Source: Geosiphon pyriformis (lineage: Eukaryota > Glomeromycota > Glomeromycetes > Archaeosporales > Geosiphonaceae). From it: 64,000 nt of DNA. Positions 44,541-57,247 of this stretch are shown here, one piece after another. Numbering within the stretch: the stretch's first letter is position 1; the number at the start of each line of letters is the position of its first letter. The stretch lies in contig JAAOMT010000514.1 in the NCBI GenBank assembly GCA_016748015.1, forward strand, positions 356,924 to 420,923, read 5' to 3'. The notes beneath the pieces are model-generated. The model worked only from the letters and a program-made list of their open reading frames with translations, was not told where the DNA came from and ran no database searches. A program made the translations under genes and the position numbers.

Positions 44541-45880
44541 ATTCAATAAATACAGTATATATAGTTTTTAGAAATATTTTTACAAGAATTTTTTTTAAAA
44601 TTACAATTTGATTTATATAATTGTTTATTGGTTTTATAAGTTTAATATTTAATATAATATTATTGCTATTGGCCAAATTTGATATTTCCAATATAGTTTT
44701 TTCTAACATAAAAATTGTATAAATAATTTATTAAATTTTGAAAAAATAAAATTTTTTTTAAAACTATTCACATATAAAAACAATTTTTAGTTTTATAATT
44801 ATTATTAACTAAAAAAACACTATTATTTTTATTACTAAACTTGTTTTTTATATTAAAAAACATATTAAAAATCTGTTTAAAAATATTATTAAAATTTTTA
44901 TATTGTTAATTAAAACTTTTTTTTTGAAAAAAAATATTATCAATTAGATTATAAAATATTTTTTTGGCTATTTTTTTCTTAATCATATTATTATTAAAAA
45001 CAGTTATTAGTTTTATTATAAAAAGGTTTTTTTTAAAAAAAATTGTGAATAGAAAAACAAAAAAAATAGAAAAATAAAAACTATAAATTTTAACTGTAAC
45101 AATATATTTACAAATATAAATCTTGTTTTATAAACTTTAATTAAAAAACTGTTATTATGTATTTTTTTAAACTATTAATAATATTAAATTCAGTATTTTA
45201 CTTAAATAAAATAAAAATTAATAATATTTTATTAATAATTATAATTAATAAATAAATACCAGTTGTATTTAATTTAAGATAAAAAAAATTTAAGATGTTT
45301 AAAGTTAAATATTTTCAATTTATTTAATAATTAATAATAAGATATTTATTTATTTAATATGTTAAAAAAAATTCAATTACAAATTCATTTAAAATTGTTT
45401 TTTATTAATTAAACCTACTTGTATATATATATTTGTAGTAATATAAGATGTTGTTTTAAAAACACTATTTTAAAGTAATTTGATAACTATAACAGCTATT
45501 TTATATTATTTTATATTGTTGTCAGTTATTATGTATTATAATATATTATTGCTTCGTTATTGATCTTTTTTATTTAAGATAAAAAACATTGAACTTTTTT
45601 GTTTGAAGAATACTAAAAAAATTAAAAAAGGAGGTAAGTATGCTTAAATGGCTTTAAATTTTTTGTTTAATTTTAATTTTTTTTTAAGTTTTTATTTTTA
45701 CTTGGTATTTAAGTTTTTTGCAAAAAAGTTTAACATAAAATAAATAAGTATACTTAAAACAAATTCTTACAATACTTTGGATTTGATTTATTTAATAAAC
45801 AGTCTTAACACAATTAATTAGTCTAATATCTTTTCAAGGATTAAATATTCAAGATTTTAATTTGAGAAATTAGTATTAAA
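44541..45880. other. AT-rich desert with a gypsy-1 LTR scrap
   Basis: Very AT-rich, with no gene seen. Near 45072-45104 AATAAAAACTATAAATTTTAACTGTAACA, followed by ATAT, resembles the inverted start of a gypsy-1 LTR, so a small LTR remnant is likely there. Confidence 0.55.
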
Positions 45881-46301
45881 AACGTTATTTCATCAGAACG
45901 ATTCCAGATAATAATTGGAGAAATGAACCCACACAAAAAAATTGTTTTGGATAGAAAAATAATGGGAATAGATGATTTTATGATTAAAAATTTTTAATAA
46001 TTATCACAAAGACAGAAATTAAAAAAAAGACAAGTAATATCAGGCGTTACACATTAATTTAAATTTCTGAGCCCTTCTTTCGTTAACGCAAAAGATCTAT
46101 AATGTGTAAATCAATTAATTCCCAGTTTTCATCGATTGATCTGATCTGATCTGATAATCAATTTTTTGAATCACTGTAAAATTTTCTCATTATGAAGATA
46201 GGTGTTATCCCAATTCTACGAGCATCTCTGCTTTTTAAATAATGGATGTTAGGACGAAAGGTATTTAACTTATAAGAATTTAATATTATTATTATCAAGA
46301 A
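45881..46301 (+). promoter_or_regulatory. 5' flank of the pantothenate synthetase gene
   Basis: Composition changes here: CpG reappears (AACGTTATT, AACGATTCC, CGTTAACGCAAAAGATC), so this is probably the host promoter and 5' UTR rather than transposon. I see no clear TATA element. An upstream ATG at about 46242 (MDVRTK) followed by GTATTT could start a small first exon. Confidence 0.4.
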
Positions 46302-47008
46302 ATGCAGAAAGTTGTTTCATCCTTTCCCAGAATCAGAGGTGGTTTAATGGGAAAACTTTAAAAATCAAAATGTATATGATCAAGTGAAATATGAGGAATT
46401 TGATTTTTCAATTTCGGATGAAAGAAATCGATTGGATAATCTATTAAAATTCATTATTGTCCTGCCGATAGAAAATATTAAGGTTTTTAAGACTATTGAA
46501 TCGTTACGTGAATGGGGACAAAAACAGGCTCATGATGGGTTGAGTGTAGGATTTGTACCCACTATGGGAGCATTGCATGAGGGCCATTTAAGTTTAGGTA
46601 AAGGGTTTGTTTAAAGTTGATGGAATTGAGATATCTGTTTAATCTTACTGTTATTTCTTTTCTAAATTTTCAAAAACGGATTTCAATTATTTGAATATCA
46701 AATCAACTCTTGATAAACGTTCCTGGATAGTCAGGCAAGCCCATAAGAAGTGCGACGTTGTAATCGTTTCGATATATGTGAACCCGGCACAATTCGCACC
46801 ACACGAAGATCTAGCTAAATATCCATGTAACCTAGATCGAGATCTTGACATATTATCAGATACAGATAGTTGTGATGTGGTATTTTTACCTCGGTCTAGT
46901 GATATTTATCCGGCCGGAATCCCGTTGGAGGTTAATAAACAACAAGGGACTTTTGTAGAGGTTAAAGGGATATCACATCAGGTAGTTATGATTGATGTTT
47001 CATCCAAA

Positions 47009-47083
<75 letters not shown>

Positions 47084-47745
47084 CAAAATTCAAACCTTTC
47101 CTCGTTTAATCTTTCTAATTCACTGAATGAACAATTCTTAACTTCAAACTTAAAATAACTGATCAATCCCTCCCTTACCAAAAACCAAAACGAAAGATGG
47201 AAGGCCAAACACGCCCAATCTTTTTTCGAGGCGTTGCAACTATCTGCGCAAAACTATTCAACATAATACAACCAGATCACGTCTTTTTCGGACAAAAAGA
47301 TGCTCAGCAATGTATCGTTATTCGTAACATGATTCGGGATTTACATTTTCCGATAGAAATGCATGTTGGCGAGACCATTCGTGAAAAAGATGGGCTGGCA
47401 ATGAGTAGTCGAAATCAGTATCTTACCTCCGCGACACGATCATATGCAACTGTACTGTATCGTGCTTTGATCGCTGCCAAAGCTGAATTCGAGGAATTCG
47501 GAGCCAAGACTCGGAATAAAATTCTTGGACCGGCTTTCGAATTGATACAGCAGGCTATTGAAGAGGTAGCCCGGGATGAGAAACTTGGATTTGAGATCAA
47601 ATTGGACTATCTTTCGTTGGTTAATCCAAATAGTTTGGAAGAAGTAGAGATCGTAGAAGTGGGACGAGGTTTTATTTTGTCGGGTGCGGTTTGGGTTGGT
47701 AAAACACGATTAATTGATAATTTATTAATTAATTATTCCCTTTAA
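46302..47745 (+). CDS. panC: Pantothenate synthetase (pantoate-beta-alanine ligase), three or more exons
   Basis: It joins pantoate and beta-alanine with ATP to make pantothenate, the coenzyme A precursor. Core exons: to 46597, 46731-46981 and 47197-47745 (TAA), with introns GTAAAG...GATAG (133 bp, phase 1) and GTAGTT...GAAAG (215 bp, phase 0). Motifs: FVPTMGALHEGHLSL (nucleotide-binding HxGH), SIYVNPAQFAPHEDLAKYP, FFRGVATI, FFGQKDAQQ and REKDGLAMSSRNQYL (KMSKS-like). From IKVF to the end there are about 305 residues, the usual length. The start is unclear: the core frame has no ATG before the PTMG motif, and a TAA lies at 46345. An ATG at 46302 (MQKVVSSFPRIR) could join by an intron from 46339 to about 46471, giving an in-frame Arg-Glu-Asn-Ile-Lys junction, but its GTGGTT donor is weak. 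No frameshift or stop breaks the core, so the gene looks functional. Confidence 0.93.
47008..47082. repeat. (ATT)n microsatellite, about 25 units, in panC intron 2
   Basis: An uninterrupted trinucleotide run inside the 215-bp second intron, taking up about a third of it. Confidence 0.97.
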
Positions 47746-49662
47746 TTCTTTGGAGTCACTGAACTTATCATTAAACCAATATTTAAATAATATAAATCGT
47801 GATAAATTTCAAAGAATTTATTGAATAAATAAGATGGTGAATAATAATAATAACATATACACATAATAAATAATATATATATATATATATAATATTTTAT
47901 TTGTAAATAATTTTATTTATTAAAAATTTTATTAAGTAATAATAATAATAATAACAATATATAAATATAATTTTATTACAAAAATATAAGTTATTATTTT
48001 GTTTTACTATTGTTAACAAATATATTTTTTGAAATTTGTTAAATATTATTATTATAATATATTTTTTATTTATAAATATAAAAAATTAATTATTATAAAA
48101 TTAATTTATCTATCAAGAAAAGTTTTGTTTATTACAAATTTATAATATATTTTTTAACTTAAAATTTATTTTAATTTTGAAAACATTCTTTTCACAATTA
48201 ATTTTAAGATATATAATTTATTATTTTAATTTTAATTTTAAAAAAAAATAATAATGACTGATAGCTACTGTTTGAGTGATGTCCCCGATTCTCATCATCG
48301 ACCAAAGTTTTTATTGTTACACGAAAATTAGAATTTTACATAATCAACGCATTATAATGCATGTAAATGATAAAAGAATAAGAATGTCCATTGTTTGAAA
48401 TATGCAAAAAACATTTTCCTAAATTATCCGGTGTTCAAAAGACAAACTTTTTAAGTTTTGAAAAGCATAAAAAGAGTTTGGAAAAAAAGAGCCTAAACAT
48501 AAAAACTTCATTAGGTCTTAACAGAAATTAGTTGCAGAAAACAGCTGATTCTTCGTTCATCGATATAACAAATGAGGATACAGGATCTTTGGGGTTAAAC
48601 ACTTTTTTCCCATTGTACCTAAAAACCCCAGGCAGGCAAGAGGAATTGATTTGAAATGAAATGAGATCAATTTCAAGTAAAATGAAACGAAATGAAGTGT
48701 ATCATGTTTTTACAAAGAATTAAAAAATAAACAGAAAAGAAAGGCTTCAAAGATAGGAAATTTCAAAATATTATCGAATTACCCTACCGTTTTATTAACT
48801 TCAATATTGATTTCCCGAGTCTCTTTGGACTGCCCTGGCAAAAAAAAAAAAAAAAGAATCAACGATCGTCATTTATAATCACAATAGTAAATCTATTTCC
48901 AGACAATTATCTCTCATTATTGGCAAGCTTTAATTAGCGTAATCTTTTAATGATTTCAGGGTAAACAGGAAGCGAGACTAAAAAAGGGACAAATAACAAG
49001 ATCTCCGGTTTTAAAACGCTACCTGCTATTAGCTTTCTAAAACTCATTTGGCATGTATCACAAAGTTTCCTTGTATGTTTTTGGGGAGCCGTTTTGGTAT
49101 TTGGTCTGACCTTCGCCTCACCCTCCGACAACGCACGTTGTCCTCTGTTATTTTCTCTCGCTAGAAGACTCATTATTAAGTTGGTCCTCCGTGTGTGTGT
49201 GTGCGGTGGAGGGTTATTTTTTGCCCTGCTTCATACTTTTCCCTAATCTCTAATCTAATCTTTCTAACTTATTAATAATAATCTCGTCGTTCTCAGTATA
49301 TTACTCTCTTAATTTTACCCACAAAACTCAACTTGCTCAATTTTACTAATAATCAGTAGAGTTGTTGGTGTTTTTTTTTCTAATTCTCGTCCAAAAACGT
49401 TGCTCTTACCCGTTACATTAGCTCTCTGTTACATTATCATTATCATTATTATCATTATAATTATTATTATTATTATTGTTGTTGTTTTTATATCACCTCA
49501 AAAAAGTTCTTCTCTTTGGTTCGTTTTCCAGGAAAAAGTTTCATTTAGTTGGTTTGACTACTCTTTTTGGCCAATCGCCACTTGAATCAGGTTTTGCTGG
49601 GCAAACTTGATATAACTTTAACTTAAGACAGACCAAACCTTTTAAAAAAGACTTTTGGAAAA
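47746..49662. other. Intergenic region between the two host genes
   Basis: The first 500 bp are AT-rich with TA runs (47873-47890). An AATAAA-like signal for panC may be TGAATAAATAAG near 47821. From about 48250 the DNA is of normal composition, with a 25-codon ORF (48254-48331), a poly-A run (48840-48855), a GT repeat (49189-49203), a CT-rich stretch (49210-49330) and an ATT/ATC repeat (49432-49490). The CT-rich block and what follows are probably the promoter and 5' UTR of the PUF gene. No other gene is supported. Confidence 0.5.
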
Positions 49663-52600
49663 ATGAATTCCCCACAAGCAGAACTAGGACAAGATTCGTA
49701 CACCGGAAATAACCCCGGAGGTTCACCACAACACGAAACAAGATATTTCTCTTCCAAAAGGTTTGTTCTCGGTATTTCTTTTCATAGTAGTAAAAAAAAT
49801 ACTGTTGACCTTTATATATTTTTAATGCAAAATGATCCCTGGGTTGGAGAGTGATGGATTTTTTATCCATCAAGTTTTCATTCAGATCTTGATATTTTCT
49901 AAATTATTCATCTTGTAGATTTGCCTAATTTGATTTCATTTTTAACCTTCCCATTGTTATTTTTAGAGCCCGTGAAATCCAAGCTGAAGAAGGAATCACC
50001 TCACCTTATCGTTCTGCTGCTCTCCCGCCACCTTCACTTTCAACTAGTGGCGCTTTTAACAATGGGACCCTTTTATCAGATTCCAATGCTTCTGCTGCGA
50101 CTATAGAATTCCTCAAGTCTGTCACCAGTAAATCGGTATCAAATTCTAATGGCACCAATAATGATCACCTTTCTCCATATCCACCTTCTTTTCGTCGTGC
50201 TCGTGCTGATACTCTTCCATCAAATTTATCTGGTGCTCGACCTCCCTTTTCCATTGGACATCATCCAGCATCTTCTCTCTCTATCTCATCTATACCTAAT
50301 CAACCATCTTCAAACTTTCTTTCCCCACAAAAAGCTTCCTCGCGTCTTCGTTCAGGTTCATTGACCTTACCTTCATCATCCTTATCTGCAGCATTTGGCC
50401 CATCTATCTTTACCACCGGATGGTCTGATCATCGTAATGAAAATAATGGGCCTCCTACACCACCAATGCAAACACCTACTACGGGTGATTTATTGCGTGG
50501 TGACGAAAATAACACTGTTGGAAAGACCTTGGATTATTTGGGCTTGGATGATAATGAGCATGCCACTCTCAACGCATTATCAAAACTTGCGGGAAATCCT
50601 AACCTCCCACAGATTAAAGTAGATATGAAAAATGCATCTTCCTCACCATATTCACAATCATCTGCTTTATCAGCCATCCCAGCACTTCGTCGGGATGCAA
50701 ACCGTATTCGCTCTTACTCAGTTTCGGCTACCGCTAAATATGAAGATTCACCAGTTCCTAATGCCGCATTAGCCGCTAATACCTTATTTCCTCCTGGTAA
50801 TGCAGCAGTGCAACAATTTCATCAGACACATTCACGACCACGCGCTATCAGCCTTGGAATTTTAGATTTGCCAAATGATATTACGATGCTTAGACAAGCT
50901 AGGAATGGCCAGATTTATACTGAAATGCCCGAACCATCACAACCAGCATCCTCTCGTTCTATGGGTGGTGAACAATTAATTGGTATGATGGTTAGTGGTA
51001 TGATGGAAGGAAAGAAAAAGCAACAGCAACAGATTCATGTCGAAGATGATTATCTAGTGGATCATATTGAACATGAGGTATTTAAAGCATGCAGTTCGTT
51101 TGGTACACTGGTAAAAAAAAATGTATCAAAACTTGTTGACACATTTTTAACTTTTCCTGATTCAGCTCTCACGTTCTGGCCTATCAAGTCCTCGTGCTCT
51201 CGCATCTGATCATTCACAGCAAAGTACACCGCCTCCTCAAACTCCAACACGATCTTTATGGATTGGTAACATTGATCCGGCTCTTACCGCACAAGATTTA
51301 ATCCAACTTTTTTCTCCCTATGGAAACATCGAAAGTTTACGTTTACTACCTGATAAAGAATGTGGTTTCGTCAACTTTGTTCGTGTTGATGACGCAGTTC
51401 GAGCAAAAGATGATATCATGAATCGAATGGGTGGTAGAGTTGGAAACTGCATTGTCCGCGTTGGATATGGAAAAGCTGATGCATTGAGCCCACATGATCT
51501 TTCTCCATCTTTACAAACTCAACTACAACCTACTCGTGCTTTATGGGTAGGCAATATACCTACCTCGACAACTCCGCAGACTCTGCAAAATATTTTTGCT
51601 CCATACGGCGCCATTGAATCTGCCAGAGTTCTAACACATAAAAATTGTGGATTTGTTAACTTTGAGAGATTAGATGACGCAATTAAAGCTAAGAAATTAT
51701 TGCATGGTAAAGAGGTGTTAGGAAGTGCTGTTGGTCCTGTTAGAATCGGTTATGCCAAAGTCCAACCAAAACCTTCACCTTCATCGACTCCGGAACCAGG
51801 ATCACCGGCTACACGTCACATTCGTAATCTCTCCTCATCATCTTCCTCATCTAACAATCAGATGTCAGGACAATGGAATGGACAAGTTGAAAATTATCAT
51901 AACAATATGGTAATGATGATAACTGGTGGGACGAATTCTAATGCCGATTTGACTGAAAAACAAGTGATGATGCGCGAATTAAGTGGAGGTGTTGATGATG
52001 ATATTGATGATGTCCATGGTAAATCATTTTGCAATACAAAACGAATCAAATTGAAATTTGTAGACAAGAAGCTCAAAATATAATTCTTTTTTTCTTTATG
52101 ATTAAAGATAATCGGCCGCCTACCACCTATTTCACATCTATACCACCTGTTGGTGATCCGAATCCTAATAGGAAACCAGATGCTTCCAGATTGCGTGAGA
52201 TCAGAAAACGATTAGACAGTGGACATTGTTCTGCTAAAGAAGTTGAAGCCATTGCTTCAGAGATTTTAGAGGAATGCGTAGAGTTGTCGAGCGGTAAGCT
52301 ATATTCGTTTAGTTCATTTCTCACAGCTTATCCATATAATCCTCAACATTTGACAATTTTTTGACTTAGATTATATCGGAAATACTGTAATTCAGAAATT
52401 ATTTGAGCGATGTTCTGAAAATACAAAAACTAAAATGCTCGAAAAGATTGCCCCTCACATGGCAACCATTGGTATTCATAAGAATGGAACCTGGGCTGCC
52501 CAAAAAATTATCGATTGTGCAAAGACACCATCACAAGTAAGGGGTTTTATTATCATGATGTTTATCGAAATAGGTTTCAATAAATTCATTTTCACTACCT

Positions 52601-54156
52601 ATTAGATGAATCTCATCACTACAAAAGTTAAGCCCTATACCCCACCATTACTTCTTGACCAATTTGGAAACTACGTGGTTCAATGTTGTCTTCGACTGGG
52701 CACCCAGAGAAACCAATTTATCTTTGACGCCATGGTAGATAGATGCTGGGATGTGGCCCAAGGCCGTTTTGGTGCGCGTGCTATGAGAGCATGTTTAGAG
52801 AGTCAGTATGTGAGCAAAAAACAGCAGGTATGAAATGAAAGATTTAATTTCACTCGACCAAGATTTCTATCTAACAATTTTGATTTTTTTCATATGTAGA
52901 AACAAGTTGCCATTGCTATTGTGATGAATTCTGTTCCTCTTGCAACTAATCCGAATGGTGCACTTTTGTTGACTTGGCTCCTTGACACCTCTTCATTCCC
53001 TGGCCGTTATCGAATTCTCGCTCCCCGACTAGGACCACACTTGGCCCATTTGTGTACTCATAAACTTGCCTCATTGACCGTTCTCAAGATCATCAATCAA
53101 CGTCAAGAGCCTGATGCCCGTGACTTGACCATTAGATCATTGTTCTTTTCGGCAAATGATCAAGTATTGGAAGACGTGCTCAATGATCAAGTCCACGGAG
53201 TTGGTGTGGTTCAAAAAGTACTTAGTAGCCCTTATATTGATCCCATGGAGAAACAACGACTAGCTGAAAAAGTTAAGATGGTATTGGGCAAACTCAAGGT
53301 TCAACAAGTTCAAGGGTATAAACGGCTATTGGAGGAATTAGGGATGGTGGGTGATCCGAATGTTAATGGATCGCCGTTAAATGGTGTCTCCTCACCTATT
53401 GGCATTCCGCCTCAAGGAATTTACTCTACTGCTGTACAACCAGATTTTGCAACTGCCGCCGCATATTATGCTGCTGCACAGGTAGCATTTGCCAATCAAC
53501 ACATGCAACATGCTGCTAGTAGTCCATCTTCGGAGAATCCTTCTTCCTCACCACTTGATCAACTTGCAGCGCAGTCATCATCTACTATTCTATCACCTAC
53601 GAGTGAACATTCTTCGACTCCATCATCAACATCAGGACCAGTATCTAGTCAAATGAATTCGGCACCCAACGGGAACTTTCCACCTCCAACACCAATGTTC
53701 ATGAATAATATGCCAATGTCTCCTCATCCACATTCACCATTTCCACCAGCTTCTCCTTATCCTCACATGAGTCCCTTCCCACCTTTCATCCATCCTTCAG
53801 CATTGGCAGCTGTAGCGGCCGGTATGTATGGTCATCCTGCGATGTTCAGCCCAGCTGCCTATCCTTACATGTTCGCAGCCAGTGGTGGGATACCGCCACC
53901 CATCTTAAATGCAGGGCCTCCAACTCCGGTTAATACGACGATAACGAATCCACAAATGCTTGCTTTCTTTCAACAACAGCAACAAATGTTACAACACCCG
54001 CAACAACAGATGCTTGAACAGCAACACTCACAGCTGCCACAATCATCCACAGGGAGTGATGCGCAGGCGCAGTCTTCACCACAATTAGTAATTACTGATA
54101 CCCTTGCGCAATCTTCAGCCATAAAAGTTGAGTTGCCAGTGCAAGCTCAACAATAA
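49663..54156 (+). CDS. JSN1: RRM-RRM-Pumilio RNA-binding protein, JSN1/PUF2 type, seven exons
   Basis: Exons: 49663-49760, 49967-51110 (or 51077), 51166-52018, 52108-52293, 52370-52536, 52606-52827, 52900-54156. With the longer exon 2 they add to 3927 nt, in phase, giving about 1308 residues. Residues 1-447 are Ser/Pro/Asn-rich and disordered. RRM1 (448-520: LWIGNI, CGFVNF) and RRM2 (538-615: LWVGNI, CGFVNF) follow. PUF repeats span about 705-1033, with base-contact motifs such as GNTVIQ, NGTWAAQ and GNYVVQ (Asn...Gln, uracil type). The end is Pro/Gln/Ser-rich with poly-Gln. PUF proteins bind 3' UTR motifs and control mRNA decay, translation or location; the yeast relatives act on mRNAs of membrane and mitochondrial proteins. 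The start ATG has A at -3. The frame is free of stops, so the gene is likely active. The Jsn1/Puf2 assignment rests on the RRM plus PUF layout. Confidence 0.92.
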
Positions 54157-54660
54157 ACGATTTTATCAAGCTTCATAAAAGAAATTTGAATCATTTTCGA
54201 TGTAACGGAGATATCCTAATATTTTTATTGTTATCGGAAGAACTTTAACTTGAATAGAAAAGGGTGGGAACCATCCGAAAATTTTGTATCTTTTTTTTTT
54301 GAATCAGTTATGGTAATTTTAAAAACTTCAACCTCACGATGGTAAGGACAGAAAAGACCAACAACCCTTATATGCCATCATGTATAGTTTTTCTTCGCTC
54401 CTGTCTCTCTCTTTAATATAATTTTCTGTGTGTTTGGGAGTCTGTATTTTTGTTAATTTTTGTGTTATTACTTAGAGGAAGGGGCGTGTGTGGGTTTTTG
54501 TTTTTTTATTTGTCTTTATTATATTCACACAAAAAATTCAGCATTTCAATTTTTCTTGATTCTAACACATTCATTTTTGCTTTTCCTTAATATATGTTGT
54601 TATTGTTTTAATGTGGTTTTTCACATGCAATAATAAACTCACTTTGCAAATAACTTTGTT
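54157..54660 (+). terminator. 3' UTR and poly(A) signal of the PUF gene
   Basis: About 480 bp of T-rich DNA ends with AATAAA at 54632-54637, followed by a G/T-rich stretch (TTTGTTGAGTGGGACGTTC) suitable for cleavage and polyadenylation. Confidence 0.55.
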
Positions 54661-55201
54661 GAGTGGGACGTTCTTAATTGCTTTTTGGATCAGTGATTTG
54701 AAAAAGTAAAAATGTATTACAAAAATTAAAATTAAAAAGCATTTTAATTAACAAAACTTAAATAGTGAATTCAAATAATTTAAATAATCAAAAAATTGTT
54801 ATTCAAACTTAAAATTTTAATAATTGAGTGTTTTAAAATAAAAAACCTTTATTGTTGCAATTTAAACATTTAAATTTAAATTAATTAAAATAAATGGTAT
54901 TATTTTTTTTGTTTATGTAAACATAATTTAAGCACAATTTATTGTAATAATGCATATACATAAATTAATATATTCAACAAAAAACAAATTTAAAAAAATT
55001 GGCCAATTATTTTTTTTTATTTAAGACAATTAAAAATTTATATATTTTATTAAAATTCAATTAAAACCAAACTTTAAATTTAAGTTTTCAAAAAAACAAG
55101 TTTTATTTTTATTTAACAAGAATATTATTATAGTTAAAAACCATAATTTTATTAATTATTATATATAATAATTACTAATGTTATATAATTAGTTATTTTA
55201 T
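54661..55201. other. AT-rich spacer without genes
   Basis: AT-rich DNA between the PUF gene and the minus-strand gypsy-1 relic; nothing recognisable. Confidence 0.6.
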
Positions 55202-55933
55202 TATTATAAGTTAGAATAACAAGCTAATAGATAGCAAGAAAGAACAGTATTATAGAGTAATAAAAGTAATCAAAAAGAATTTTACAATAAGAAAGCAAAT
55301 TAAATAAATATAGATTTAATATGTATGATCAGTCTTATAAAAATTACAGTTGTAAATCTTTTTTGGAAATCTAAAGATAGAAAAATAATCTGTAATTGTT
55401 AACAAAATAACATTACTGTTATTATTTTATGTCTTAACTTAGCAATTTTTAAAATTAATAACAGTGCTTTTAATTATTTTTTTATTTAATAAATTACAAA
55501 AGCAAGTAATTACTTTTTAAGTTAATTATAATAATATAAATCAAGAAAGAAAAAAGATAAAGTATGTAAATATTAACAAAAAATTTTTTATCCCAAAATA
55601 TTCAAATACTTAAAGATAAGAGAAAAAAATAAATATAAGAAAAAGTAATTAATAATAGGTTTTATTTTATTACTTTAATTATGTTTTTTATAATTAAAAA
55701 TTTTATTTATTTATATAGTTATTGAAAGTAGTTAATAATCAGATTAGTAATTAAGTTAACAATCAGATTATTGATTAGGTTAATAATTAAGTTAATAATT
55801 AAGTTAATAGTTAGATTAATAATTAAATCATTAATTAGATTAATAATTATCTAAAAATAGAATAATTAATTATATAACATTAGTAATTAATATATATAAT
55901 AATTAATAAAAACTATGAATTTTAACCATAATA
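55202..55933 (-). repeat. 3' LTR of the minus-strand gypsy-1 relic
   Basis: 732 bp from TATTATAAGTTAGAATAACAAGC to AACCATAATA, the most decayed gypsy-1 LTR here (TG...CA ends became TA...TA). Internal element sequence follows directly at 55934, so it is not a solo LTR. Confidence 0.87.
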
Positions 55934-57247
55934 TTATCTTTATTAAAAAGATTAAGCTTTAGTAAAATTAAATTATTTATAAGATATTCTATTTAAAGAG
56001 TTTTATTTAACTTAAAACTAACTAGTTTGGTAGTTTTTTGTAAATAAAATATATAATATTTGAGATGAAATAAGTTTTGTATTTAGAAAACCAAATTTTT
56101 GTATAAAACTTTTGGCTTTTCTAACAATAATTAAAACTTTTAGAATATTTAATTATATAATACTTAGAATTTCTATTTATATCACAAAAGTTGTTTTTTT
56201 ATAAGCTTTATATTTTCTATAATTTTATTAAGTTAACCATAAAGTTCTAATTATTTTCTATATGACAAATTTTTGTTTATAGGCAAAATTTTTTTAATTA
56301 TTTTTTCAAGTATATTGGAAAGTGATAATATGTTTGCTGTTATGCTTTCAAGCAAATATTTATTTATCTTACTATCAATTTTTTATTTTTTAGTAGTAGT
56401 TTTCTTTAGTTTAATAACAATATGTATTCTATTATTATTGGTTATAATAATTTGTTTTCCAATAATTAGAATAGCATTTAAATAATTTTTAGTTTAATAT
56501 TTATGGAAAGTATAAAAAACATTTTAAATGTTTTGATCTTAGAAATAATTGTTTATATTGATTAAAAATATTTCTGTTTTGGAAATAGTATATTTATTTA
56601 TATCTAATTTTTGTTAATTATTTAGGCCAATATTATTACAATAAATAACTAATCAGATTATTTGTAATATTTTTTAAGTTGTATATCATGAACAAAATAA
56701 TTATTGAAAATTGTTTTATATTGATTTTGTAAATATAAAAACTATTGTTTAAAATTTTGTTGACTATAAAAAGTTTTTTTCATTGGTTAGAAAATTTATT
56801 ACTATAGACATTGTTTTTGTTTAAGTGGTATTTTAAAATTAAATTACTAATATTTAAAGAAAGTGTTTTATAAATTTTTTTTTCTTAAGCTTTTTTTGAA
56901 ACTGTTTTATTTTTTTTAAAAACAATTATTTGTGCTTTTATTAATAAGTCAAAAATAATATCAAGTTTTTTTTGTAAAATTTTTTTGTAATTTCTTATTG
57001 TGATTTTTTTAAAAAGTATTGTTTCAATATTTGTTTTTATTAATAAAGTTGTTATTCATTTATAAAACAAATAAAAAGATTTATAATTTGTTATATTATG
57101 ATTTACAGTTCTATAAGCAAACAAAGCTAAAGACAATACTTTGTTTTATAAATTTGTTTTTTTACTAGTTTTGGTTAAAATTTTATATAATTTTTTATTA
57201 AATTATTTTACTAAATTATTTGTTTGAGAAAAAAATTTATAATATAT
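55934..57247 (-). pseudogene. ORF3 and integrase end of the gypsy-1 relic
   Basis: The minus strand aligns with 5130-6432 of element A, including the unknown ORF3. Many stops are present and nothing is translatable, but the similarity shows ORF3 belongs to the family. Confidence 0.75.

Noticed and set aside
46384-46614. Frame starting at 46384 taken as the panC start.
   Set aside because: It begins with GTG, not ATG, and runs past the donor at 46598 into the intron; the true start must lie in an upstream exon.
47008-47082. Regular repeat considered as a CRISPR-like array.
   Set aside because: It is a pure ATT microsatellite with no spacers, in a eukaryotic intron.
48254-48331. 25-codon plus-strand ORF (MTDSYCLSDVPDSHH...).
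   Set aside because: Too short to support without conservation or transcript data; noted only in the intergenic entry.
48934-49173. Minus-strand frame of 79 codons upstream of the PUF gene with higher GC.
   Set aside because: No family resemblance, no splice or context support, and it lies in the likely promoter region.
55198-55937. TTAT on both sides of the LTR at 55202-55933, as if it were a solo LTR with a target duplication.
   Set aside because: Internal gypsy-1 sequence starts right at 55934 and aligns with the end of element A, so the LTR is attached to its element; TTAT is a chance match in AT-rich DNA.
56273-56485. Small hydrophobic frame that looks like a membrane protein.
   Set aside because: It is antisense to the decayed ORF3 region of the gypsy-1 relic; the Ile/Leu/Phe richness comes from AT-rich DNA.
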